Part shown: in pieces, positions 56,601-64,000 of the stretch
Layout: every line of letters starts with the position of its first letter
Position numbering within the stretch: the stretch's first letter is position 1
NCBI RefSeq assembly: GCF_000264995.1
Contig: NW_006767438.1
Location: 665,989-729,988 of the forward strand
From: Punctularia strigosozonata HHB-11173 SS5
Taxonomy: Eukaryota > Basidiomycota > Agaricomycetes > Corticiales > Punctulariaceae
Reading direction: 5' to 3'
Length of the DNA stretch: 64,000 nt
Made by a program: the position numbers and the translations under genes
The notes under the pieces: generated by a model
What the model was told of the DNA's origin: nothing
Seen by the model: only the letters and a program-made list of their open reading frames with translations
Databases searched by the model: none

Positions 56601-56872
56601 GACCTCCTTCGTGGCACGGGACTGACAGTAAAGATGTGAGCAGACGGCGAGGTGGAAGAGATGGAACACCAACGCCTTGTTTCATTGTTTTCAAGTTTTC
56701 GCGTGCTTTGTTCTACAAGTGGGTAGTTCCAAGCGGGGATATCGAGGTAGGGAACGTCCAAGAGCGACGGGAGCTCCAATGGTTGAGTCCACGTTTTGCT
56801 GTGAATCGTAAGCGCTGCCAGAGGCCGCCGAACGAGGGGATTGGCGCGGGCGGGTATACGATGATACGCCAT
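50657..56872 (-). CDS. Large multi-exon protein of unknown function with HMG-like segment and tandem repeats
   Basis: Exons were read on the minus strand in order. They are 'TWTQPLELPSLLDVPYLDIP', 'SRATKEVGDLGPALPEDRPP', 'KEPSTERRATRRKKTATTVA', a hexapeptide ANEQxA array, and a 518-codon exon (54035-55591) with Ser/Pro/acidic sequence and four 33-residue repeats. That exon ends 'KHRARNIWDVFSSWYARQHP', which resembles the HMG-like 'NxWN' segment of genes seen beside KDZ transposons. Then come 'DDFMTRLRMEYRVQISQIED', 'ARHLYHDLGVHVFGYVIDAH', 'EWEEIKKLYVKDHFGTMANY', 'ELPPPTLNGYQIPAQGEGEH', 'VELGVVIETNRFPWARILEF', 'GYGFSFRGENVDATIKQIVE', a Lys/acidic exon with a D/E/N run, basic tails and 141-bp repeats, ending 'RPLKRKRDGEL'. 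It may be nuclear (KR-rich). Whether it is one gene or two, and its 5' end, are uncertain. Confidence 0.5.
51134..51415 (-). repeat. 141-bp tandem repeat, two copies, coding
   Basis: Two head-to-tail units with about 10% divergence encode the 47-residue motif 'HAEG.R.RSERPLS.E.HR.D' followed by 'SVI..AGFD.GPYAGAPMA'. The length is a multiple of three, so the frame is kept. It lies in the C-terminal tail of the large minus-strand gene. Confidence 0.7.
51890..52200. repeat. Second 141-bp tandem repeat, about two copies
   Basis: GATCCGTCT...CAGTTCTCTACAAG recurs at 51924 and 52065, and GCGTTCACCGGTC recurs near 52041 and 52184, giving a period near 141. The sequence is unrelated to the array at 51134-51415. 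It is open on both strands. Its place in the gene model (exon or intron) is unclear. Confidence 0.6.
52648..52830 (-). repeat. Asp/Glu/Asn-rich low-complexity coding tract
   Basis: A GTCGTTGTC/CTCGTCCTC-type trinucleotide-rich stretch on the plus strand. On the minus strand it encodes a long acidic run (DEDEDEDE..., NDNDN..., DDDDD) inside the exon at 52415-53035. Confidence 0.7.
54366..54767 (-). repeat. 99-bp tandem repeat, four copies, coding
   Basis: CGTCCAGAC recurs at 54372, 54471, 54570 and 54669, an exact 99-bp period. Each unit encodes 33 residues, 'AKAADVARDNERSGGEEDEA' followed by 'AAPAKKSGRKRSK', with a basic KKSGRKRSK patch and an acidic patch. Copies are nearly identical, so the expansion looks recent. 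Confidence 0.85.
55800..56290 (-). repeat. 18-21-bp minisatellite encoding ANEQ-type hexapeptides
   Basis: On the minus strand the array reads (A/V)A(P/A)ANE(Q/E) about 25 times, for example 'VAPANEQVAPANEEVAPANK' and 'AAAANEQSAAANEQSAAANE'. Both the AAAANE(Q/E) and VAPANE(Q/K) subtypes occur in blocks. It lies in one exon of the large minus-strand gene, after 'GEAVEDEWVAAAATNEEA'. A helical, low-complexity spacer is likely. Confidence 0.8.
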
Positions 56873-57574
56873 ATTCGGCCGTTGCGTTCATCATCACATG
56901 TGCCTGTTGCAGCACGCGGGCCAGCGGCAGCTCGGTTTCACCCCAAACTCGCCAATTCCATATCGGGAGTAACGGCGCCGCAATGGGACCACAAGCTTTG
57001 CCCCGTCCGCGACTCTCTAGTCGTGATAGGTCGCAGCCTACTATGCGTCCCATCCACGGATATCCGGTAGGAATGGGACATCCGAGGGTGTACAGACGGC
57101 GTATATGCCATGTTCTAGTTGCTTGATCACTCTTCCTGCAGTCCCGCCGATCTTCCCTTATCACGCAAGCACGTCGATGAATGTAAGCGATCGCAAACAC
57201 GAACAGCGTACCTTTAGATATGGAACTTCGAAGCGAAAAGCCTCGTGTTCGCGACTTGAACACCATCAGCTGGTTGGACAGTCGCCTTCGGCGACGGATT
57301 GCGACGCATGGCGCATTGATTCGATACGCCTGCTGACGGCTGGCCGGTGCTCGGCGTCGGCGCAGGCAGCTTGGATATTCCGCGATTGCGATAGCTGCGT
57401 GGCGACGGTGCGCGCTATGATTTGTTCCTGTTGCTTCAATAAAATATCCTCCTGTCACGCGATCACATCAGTCACCGCCAGCGATCAGGGGTGCGGGCAT
57501 CCTACTTGCACATATGGGACAGAGGACCCTCGCCTCCCCGAACCACCTCGCCCTATCCGGCGCCGTCCATCACG
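56873..57574. other. Intergenic with a possible minus-strand exon
   Basis: Lies between the large minus-strand gene and the plus-strand gene at 57575. A minus-strand stretch near 57264-57452 follows a good ACAG acceptor and reads 'EDILLKQQEQIIARTVATQL' with strong third-position GC. It then meets a stop. It could be a terminal exon of a small unrecognised gene. Confidence 0.35.
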
Positions 57575-58562
57575 ATGTCCACCCTACCCCCTCCTGCGCC
57601 GCGCGAGTCCACCGCCGCTTCGCGTTGGGAGAATATCGAGAGTCAACGCATCAAGCTTGGCTCCTGGAAGAGCCATCGTGTGAGTCCTAGTTTGTCGTAC
57701 CCGTCGTAGATTGGCACTAACGTACCCACAAGGTCGGTCAGCTAGTTGCACTTCTCTTGCAGGATGACGAGCAAGGCGACCTCTACGGCTATCACCCAGA
57801 TCTCCTCCAGCATCTTCTTTTCTCGAAGAGAGAGAAGGATTTGTTTGGGTCACCGCATGCCTCGTATATGTTCTGGCTTATCGCATCCGCAAATGTTGAG
57901 GTCGACGTAATGGCTACATTCGTACGTGTGTTTCATTGTTCTGGTGAGAACGACAACTGGAGTGTAAGTCAGCCGGTCGAAAATCGTTTTACTACATGCG
58001 ATCAACGCTGGCGTCAAGCACTCACCCTCCAAAACGTTCCGGTTGATGACGACGAACTAACTAAGTTCCTGAATCTCATCTTCAAGGCCAAAGGGGGCGT
58101 TAACGGTCGGCCGGACGCGCCAATGATAGTTCATCCGTTTTTCCTGGAGTGGAGGAATCGCAATCGAGAGGTAAGCATGTTCTCGCGCGAAGACCGAACA
58201 ACCAACTCACTGTCTCGCGCGACCAAGGCCCGGCTACTCATGAAGCATCTAAAGAAGCACTTCAGCGACGTCGAGCTATATAGTGATCGCTACGCAACGA
58301 ACCGTCTCAACCTACAATTTCACGTTAATAACTTCCACCGCCTTAATAGTAAATGTTTGATGAAGCCTCGGGACTATCTGCTTCGCGTCTTCTGTCACGG
58401 CAACCTCTATCCGTCGAAGGCGTCTGCCGATCGTTGCCTGGACGTTGAGGTATGCCAAGGGCATCATACGAGGCCGTACATGACCGCTGACTCCTGTCGT
58501 AGGAAGCTGAGAACAGCCTTTATGACCTGCATTCGCGGTGGTATGGTGACCTACGCATATAG
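57575..58562 (+). CDS. Unknown multi-exon protein beside the KDZ region
   Basis: ATG at 57575 opens MSTLPPPAPRESTAASRWEN and 'IESQRIKLGSWKSHR'. A GTGAGT intron leads to 'VGQLVALLLQDDEQGDLYGY' and 'HPDLLQHLLFSKREKDLFGS'. It continues 'ELTKFLNLIFKAKGGVNGRP' and 'APMIVHPFFLEWRNRNRE', then 'ARLLMKHLKKHFSDVELYSD', 'NLQFHVNNFHRLNSKCLMKP' and 'LLRVFCHGNLYPSKASADRC'. A GTATGC...GTAG intron joins the last exon 'EAENSLYDLHSRWYGDLRI' and TAG at 58560-58562. Further introns inside 57900-58240 are likely. No domain was recognised. Third-position GC and clean splice sites argue that it is real. Confidence 0.55.
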
Positions 58563-59864
58563 ATGCATGTAGTATAGTCCGATTTGATAAAACCACCAAC
58601 GAAACAAGCCCCAGACGGCTTGCATTTGTCAGAGATTGATCGGGGTGTTCTTCCGAGTGATGCAAATTGGTCAAGTTCGCGCGATGGCTCGCGCGTAGGA
58701 GGATGAGCTGCGAAGCATGTGTCAAACCGCATACGCTCAAGAAATCGATTACGGACGTACGCACACTAGGATACCGCAGGCATGCACGATGCGAAGGTCG
58801 GCCGTAGACCGCGGAGACTGTCGCAAAGACTGGAAGTTCTGCGTCAGTCGACGTATAAACAAGACACAAGGATTTCAGGCGGAGCGCGGCGTAAACTCAC
58901 CCAGAGATGTCGGAACATGCCATAAAGCTTCGCAGATATGGAACGAACATGGAGTGATAGTAGTGTGATACGCTGCGAAGAGTGGGTCAAATGGTGAGCG
59001 CTCGATCGATGCCGGGCATACGCACAGATCAAACCGCTAGGATACCGTGGGCATGCATGATACGAAGGTCGGTCGTACAGCGGAGACTGTTGTAAACGTT
59101 GTAAATTGTTCGTCAGTCGGCGTATAGACGAGAAACGAGGATTACCGGCGGAGCACCCGTTGCCTCACCCAGAGATGTCGGCATATGCTATAAAGGTTCG
59201 CAAATATAGAACGAGCATAGAGTGATCAGTTGCGAATTGTATGTCAGCGCGAACCTGCGTATGCGTAAAAGGTTTGTGCTATGGAACGAGCATAGAGTGA
59301 TACGCCGCAAAGAGTGATTCAAACAGTATACACTCGATCGATGACAGGCGTACGCACAATTCAGGTCGCTAGGATACCGCAGGCATGCACAATGCGAAGG
59401 TCGGCCATAGACCGCGGAGACTGTCGCAAAGACTGGAAGTTATGCGTCAGTTGACGTATAAACAAGAAACCGGGATTGCAGGCGGAGCGTGGCGTGGACT
59501 CACCCAGAGATGTCGGAACATGGCATAAACCTTTGCAGATATGGAACGAACAATAGAGTGATAGTTGCGAATCGTATGTGATAGCACACACCCGCGTAGC
59601 GTAGCAATAACGATAAATTATGCATTACCACGTATCGGAGGGGCTGGTATAGCACTTCATGTAACAAGAGCTGATGCTAAACGAGATCCCAAGAGGCCGC
59701 AAGAGCAGAAAGCGACGATGTTGTTGTGGACGATGACAAAGGTGACGTGTGAATATAGGAATGGGTCGGGACGCGGCGTTCGGAATCATTTTTGTTTCCG
59801 CCTCTGAGCCTTTGCCCCCATCCGGCAGTGACCCTCTTTATCTCCATGTCCTCGTCCAGGTCAG
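58563..59864. repeat. Triplicated noncoding repeat, about 190 bp per copy
   Basis: Three direct copies begin with CTAGGATACCGnnGGCATGCA at 58765, 59037 and 59369 (spacing 272 and 332). Each carries GCGAAGGTCGG, GCGGAGACTGT, CGTCAGT, CACCCAGAGATGTCGG and ATGGAACGA-like blocks in the same order. Copies 1 and 3 are closest and copy 2 is more diverged. No frame is shared among copies, so the repeat is not coding. The interval otherwise holds no gene up to 59865. Confidence 0.7.
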
Positions 59865-60305
59865 ATGGCTACGCGATCAGCTGCAGGAAATGTTACTCAA
59901 TCAAGTTGTACTTCGTCAAGTATGGACACGACCGAGTCTGTGGCAAGCCGGATTCGACGTGCTTCGTGTCCCGACCTCCAACGCCCTGGTTTTGTAACGC
60001 ATGGGGCCGAGCAAGTACGATGTGTTGGATGTTTTAATAGCCAGAGATTTGGATTGGAGGCTCAAGCCGGTAATATCTCATGTGTCTGGGACTCTGAGTC
60101 GTGCTATCGGACGGTCAACTGACTGCATGCACCCATAGCTGCTCACCCATGTGGCATCTGTCCCTTGGTGATATCGCACAACATCAGGCTCACCAGGCAG
60201 AAGGAGAGTTTGATCGACCTCGCAGTCAAGTTGTGGAATCGGGTCGAAGAAATCGAGCTGGCTGTCAGACGGCTCTTAGGCCGTCGAGTCCCGTCGTTTG
60301 AATGA
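59865..60305 (+). CDS. Small Cys-containing protein with C-terminal helix, unknown family
   Basis: Frame from 59865 (MATRSAAGNVTQSSCTSSSM). It reads 'RRASCPDLQRPGFVTHGAEQ' and 'VRCVGCFNSQRFGLEAQA', then a 69-nt intron (60070-60138, GTAATA...CATAG), then 'AHPCGICPLVISHNIRLTRQ', 'KESLIDLAVKLWNRVEEIEL', 'AVRRLLGRRVPSFE' and a stop. Two CxxC pairs about 26 residues apart suggest a zinc site, followed by a leucine/valine heptad-like helix. That layout resembles small fungal zinc-cluster-plus-coil proteins, but no family is recognised. More upstream exons are possible, so the start is uncertain. Confidence 0.4.
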
Positions 60306-61867
60306 TTTTCTTACGCCTGTCGTGTGTCCCGCCGCGATCATCAACCCTGCTCGTGTCTGTATGAAAACTTTGCAGGCGTTCTATCATGCGCTAGTCTCTC
60401 GAAATGCGAACGGTGACCGTGCCACCATGACGGGTACCTCACCCGATGCGTTTCGTGTCAAGACCGACCGCTCCATAGGTCCCGCTACAAACCCCTCGTC
60501 TTCAATTTTCAAATACAACCGCAGCGTGCAACAATGCGTTCCTTGATATTTTTTGTGGTTATCAGCCTAGTAATGTACTGCGCGCGATGCTACAATGTAT
60601 ACGCCACCAGCTCAACAACGATGAGTACGGACATGGGGAAACTCAGAGGAAACGCGACCAATAATGCTTCCGCCGGGGCAAAATGCTTCCGTCGCGGATG
60701 CAAAATGCTTCCGCCGAGTACAATCATGTTTTATCTCGGCCATCATAGCATCACGTAAACAACCCATCCTTAACACAATTGGTATGCATGCGGCTAATAC
60801 GAAGCAATACAACGCCAGAATGATCGTAGGGCGCTTGCAGGACTGCGCGCAAAGGACACGGAACGTTGTGGAAACGATTTGACCTTGACGTGGCGTCACG
60901 ACGTCGGTGTCAGGCAAGCCGTGCGGAGGTGCACGAGAAAGGATACTCACACGTCGACGGACATTCCGCATCTTCAGGCCCCGAAACTGCTTCGAAACGA
61001 ATCGACCTGGGCGTGGCGTCACGACGTCGGGGTCAGGCAAGCCGTGCGGAGGTGCACGAGAAAGGATACTCACGTGTGGATAGACGTTCCGCATCTTCAG
61101 GCCCCGAAACCGCTTCGAAACGAATCGACCTGGGCGTGGCGTCACGACGTCGGGGTCAGGCAAGCCGTGCGGAGGTGCGCGAGAAAGGACACTCACGCGT
61201 CGACGGACAGTGGAGGTGCGCGAGAAAGGATAGTCACGTGTCCAAAATTGTTCCGTGCCTTAGAGCACTTTCAGCGCCAGTGTAAGTCGAACACAAACGC
61301 GCTTATTTGATGCAGGGCTGAAACTCATGAGGTTTGACGGAGTTAGTGAGGAAATTACGACCCACTGATAAGGACCAGATGCTGATGGTCTGTCTAGTGG
61401 ACGATCTATAGCGAGGTTGGTCGATTTTGAGTAAAATCCGAGGCATGGTGTTGGTAAGGGGCCTTACAAACATGAGGCTGATGGGTGAGCATCAAGTTGC
61501 GAGAATGGGAACACGGTGATGGAAGGAAGGGTTGAAGGTTTGCGCCGTGGGATAATCTGACCTCGTTGATATTGTAGCATACACGTGATCTCGCTATGCT
61601 CGGTTGCGTTCATGAGTCATAAGTCCATCGCTTTCATCCACAACATAAGATACCTAATAGGTCGTAGCACCATCTTAAATCTTGTAGCCACAGACCTAAG
61701 ATAACCTATTGGGAGCGCTCGTAGACGCTTATTTCTTCGTAAGTTTGGGTGTGGGTAATGGCTGCGCTGACCGTAGCGGCGCATTTTTACATTCTCGCTT
61801 CACAGCACCTTGGTAGCAGTTCACGTCGCACGAATCCCTTCTCGACCTGAACCAATTTCGAACTATC
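60306..61867. other. Region without a supported gene, contains tandem repeats
   Basis: Holds a short AATGCTTCCG(C/T)CG triplication (about 60663-60718), the 123-bp array, and about 550 bases of AT-richer sequence before the KDZ gene. Near 61650-61710 CCTAATAGGT and ACCTATT words form a weak dyad. An ATG frame at 60534 begins with a hydrophobic stretch (MRSLIFFVVISLVMYCARC) but has no further support. Confidence 0.45.
60875..61236. repeat. 123-bp tandem repeat, about three copies
   Basis: ACGACGTCGG recurs at 60898, 61021 and 61144, exactly 123 bases apart, with a partial fourth unit near 61217. Copies are over 90% alike. Because 123 is a multiple of three and stops are absent, two plus frames and one minus frame stay open for 139-194 codons. 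None looks like a natural protein. Each unit contains GAGAAAGGA(T/C)ACTCAC, a donor-like CACTCAC in reverse. Confidence 0.7.
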
Positions 61868-64000
61868 ATGCCTATCAAAGTTCCGAAATCGTTCGGGAGG
61901 GAGGGTCATGACCTCTCGGAAATTCGTCAAATTTTACAAGAAGGCCCAACAATTTCCAGGAGAGGAAAAATCTCCTCGTCCCATCGAGGCAGACCACCCC
62001 CCGTCGCACAACTTCCTCAGCGCCGGACCCTCATTCAAACCGGGTTCTATCGTGGATCCACCAGTCTTGCCTATGAAGATATTCCCTATGATCCCGAATC
62101 CTGCAATTCCGACGCGAGGAGCGACGGAGCACGCGTGGATGAACCGGTCGATGTTCTGATAAATCCTGAAACTTCATCGCCGTTCGCGACTCCGACTACG
62201 AATCGGTTTTCCTCCCCGCTCCACTTCCCGACGCTGGATACAGAGGACGACGCGGCTAACTACAAGGCGCAATACGCTCGTAAGAAGGCTAATCAGTGGC
62301 GCCGGTGGCAAACAGAGACAATTCCGGAACTCATAACGCCTTACATGGACTACATCTGGGCTACCTCTCATATGGCTGACCCGCCATCTCTTCCACGATG
62401 TACTTGTCAGGAGCCGGGGAGAAAATTGAGCGTTTTGGCAGTGTATTGCGAACGTAAGTCGCCCGCACATCGCGATGTAATCCATGTTAATGAAATGGAC
62501 TAGGGCTCGCGCAGATCGACCTCTCTATTTGCACCTGCATGTCAGCTGCGCGACAACTTCTAGCCCGAGGGTTATTTCCGTGTGCTCCTCAGTCTCCGTC
62601 TCTCGCATTTGATCTGAATATGCTCGAACTAGTGTCAACATTATTCTTAAATGTTGCGCCGAACGTCACTGCATGGACTACCACATTGGAGTCTTTTCTT
62701 GGTGTCCGAAAATTCCGGTTGAAAACTCAAGTACGCTTTCCTGTGAAGTCGCCTATCGTGCTTACACATATATTATTTGGTCAGGATTCTTTGCGGAGAC
62801 GTTTCAACAACGCCCTTAACTGGTACATCTACCTGATCGATCATGTGAAGGAGAAAACGATTGCGGCCATAGAGGCAGCCCGGAAGGCCATCGCGCGTGG
62901 CGAAAAGGACAAGACAGACCTTGGATTCGAGAATGCAGGTCGGTTTCTGCTATAGTCAATCATGAGCTACCACTGACTTGGCATGCCCACCCACAGCCGG
63001 GTCAGGGGTATCGAACATCGAGGGGAATTGCTCGACGACGTCTACAGCGTCGGCACCGCCCACATCCTCCGCCCGTCCCCGACCATCGGTTGTTACAGGC
63101 CGAGGCCGAGCGTCAAACCTCGCAGAGGATTCCTCGGCACCGCTTACAGCCGCGGTAGTGTCTGCACCAACCGCACCTCCCCGAGCACCCGTGGCTGCAG
63201 GAGGTCGGGAAACATCAACCCTCGAGAGGAATCTCTCGCCGACGACCACTCCATCCATGCCACCCACATCCTCCGCTCGTCCCCGACCACCGGTTATCGC
63301 AGGCCGAGGCCGAGCGTCGAACCTCGCGGAGGACTCCTTGGCACCGCCTACATCCGCGCCTACATCCGTGGTAGCGTCTCCACCAACCGCACCTTTCCAA
63401 GCATCCATGGCTGCAGGAGGTCGGGAAACATCGAACTCCGAAGGGAAACCCTCCCCGACGACCACTCCATCGACGCCGCCCACATCATCCGCTCATCCCC
63501 GATCACCGGTTATCGCAGGTCAAGGCCGAGCGTCGAATCTCGCGGTGGATTCCTTGGCATTGCCTGCATCTGCGGCCACGTCTGCACCCCCCACGCCTCG
63601 CCGACCACTGGTGGCTGCAGGAGGGCGGAAAACACCAAGCCTCGAGGCGAGGTCCTCGACGACGAGAAGCCGCGCGTCGAACGCCGAAGAGGATCCCTCC
63701 CCTCCTGGCGCGCCCCGCTCGACGGCCAGCTCGGACGGGTGGCCGACAGCTCCAAGCGAGTACCTGCGTTCACGATGCCTGTTATGCTTCAGCGAAGGTG
63801 CTCCATCCGACTGCGACGACTCGTGAGTTCTGCATTTCTGGCATTTCTGCTGCTGTGACTTATTGTGAACATTGCATTAGCCCCGACGTCATCATCTGCC
63901 TCGACGCGTGCTTCACGCAGAAGCGTTGCGCGACAGGCGGTAGGGACCCAGCTCGGCGACATCCAGCCTCTGTCTTTATCCCCGAGGCCGAAGTATTAGC
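61868..64000 (+). mobile_element. KDZ-superfamily DNA transposon, transposase gene 5' part with CxC1-like cysteine cluster
   Basis: ATG at 61868 opens MPIKVPKSFGREGHDLSEIR. After a disordered stretch it reads 'QWRRWQTETIPELITPYMDY' and the cysteine cluster 'PRCTCQEPGRKLSVLAVYCE'. An intron follows, then 'LAQIDLSICTCMSAARQLLA', 'RGLFPCAPQSPSLAFDLNML', 'ELVSTLFLNVAPNVTAWTTT' and, after another intron, 'DSLRRRFNNALNWYIYLIDH'. A third intron leads to a Pro/Thr/Ser repeat exon, ending 'SEYLRSRCLLCFSEGAPSDC'. A fourth leads to 'PDVIICLDACFTQKR', the start of the transposase core, whose Asp is probably the first catalytic acid. All joins keep frame and no break is seen. The catalytic remainder and the element's right end lie past the window. 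This is the Kyakuja-Dileera-Zisupton group common in basidiomycetes. Confidence 0.85.
62990..63660 (+). repeat. 204-216-bp tandem repeat inside the KDZ transposase gene
   Basis: The block 'GRGRASNLAEDS' recurs with its DNA at 63098, 63302 and 63518 (spacing 204 and 216, both multiples of three). Each unit encodes about 68-72 residues rich in Pro, Ser, Thr and Ala: 'PPTSSARPRPPVIAGRGRAS', then 'TAPP.A.VAAGGRETS'. It lies between the cysteine cluster and the transposase core and probably acts as a disordered linker. Confidence 0.8.

Noticed and set aside
57264-57458. Minus-strand exon 'KQQEQIIARTVATQL' as part of the large repeat gene
   Set aside because: It ends in a stop well upstream of the first supported exon, so it cannot be joined without guesswork. 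It is only mentioned as a possible separate exon.
60612-61196. 194-codon minus-strand frame with three 41-residue repeats
   Set aside because: The 123-bp array is open in several frames. The residues (SRAPPHGLPDPDVVTPRPG) look like translated repeat DNA, and flanking sequence gives no splice or domain support.
1-64000. CRISPR array, prophage or bacterial operon
   Set aside because: Spliceosomal introns, an intron-bearing tRNA and eukaryotic families throughout. No short regularly spaced repeats with unique spacers.

Overview
The window reads as genomic DNA of a filamentous agaricomycete fungus, most like a wood-decay polypore. The reasons are the dense, GC-rich genes split by many short introns (about 48-100 nt), the fungal families present (DUF6533 membrane protein, ChAPs exomer subunit, SREBP, BUR1, DUF7923 protein) and a KDZ-type DNA transposon at the right edge. 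I could run no searches. Families are named from motifs recognised by eye, and exon joins were read by hand from GT..AG sites and frame.

Layout. 0-5 kb: the 3' end of an NAD-dependent epimerase gene, a TA-flanked inverted-repeat element (368-1043), a DUF6533 membrane protein, a decayed copy of the same epimerase, and a Nudix hydrolase. 5-7.2 kb is unresolved. 7.2-17 kb holds an Hsp20, a tiny inverted-repeat element, an SDR, a fungal coiled-coil protein, a ChAPs family protein and HIS5. 17-34 kb holds an intron-containing tRNA-Ala, a 54-residue secreted peptide, SWC5, a secreted FAD oxidoreductase, a large ubiquitin protease, and two aldo-keto reductase paralogs flanking a DUF7923 gene; the second paralog carries a one-base frameshift. 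34-48.4 kb holds a sphingolipid desaturase divergent from an SREBP gene, a zinc alcohol dehydrogenase, an F-box protein, the BUR1 kinase and RPS26.

From 48.5 kb the character changes. A TGGTAG-rich, apparently CpG-poor repeat block surrounds a 956-base gap. Beyond it lies an accessory region with a large unknown gene whose coding sequence contains several tandem repeats, two more unknown genes, noncoding triplicated repeats, a 123-bp tandem repeat, and the start of a KDZ transposase gene with a CxC1-like cysteine cluster. The transposase frame is open to the window edge.

Working together: the core 7-48 kb is ordinary housekeeping (histidine synthesis, Golgi export, chromatin, transcription elongation, translation, lipid control). 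The SREBP/desaturase head-to-head pair is the clearest functional pairing. The 50-64 kb block is the candidate unusual system: a KDZ transposon neighbourhood with possible cargo genes and five coding repeat arrays whose units keep frame.
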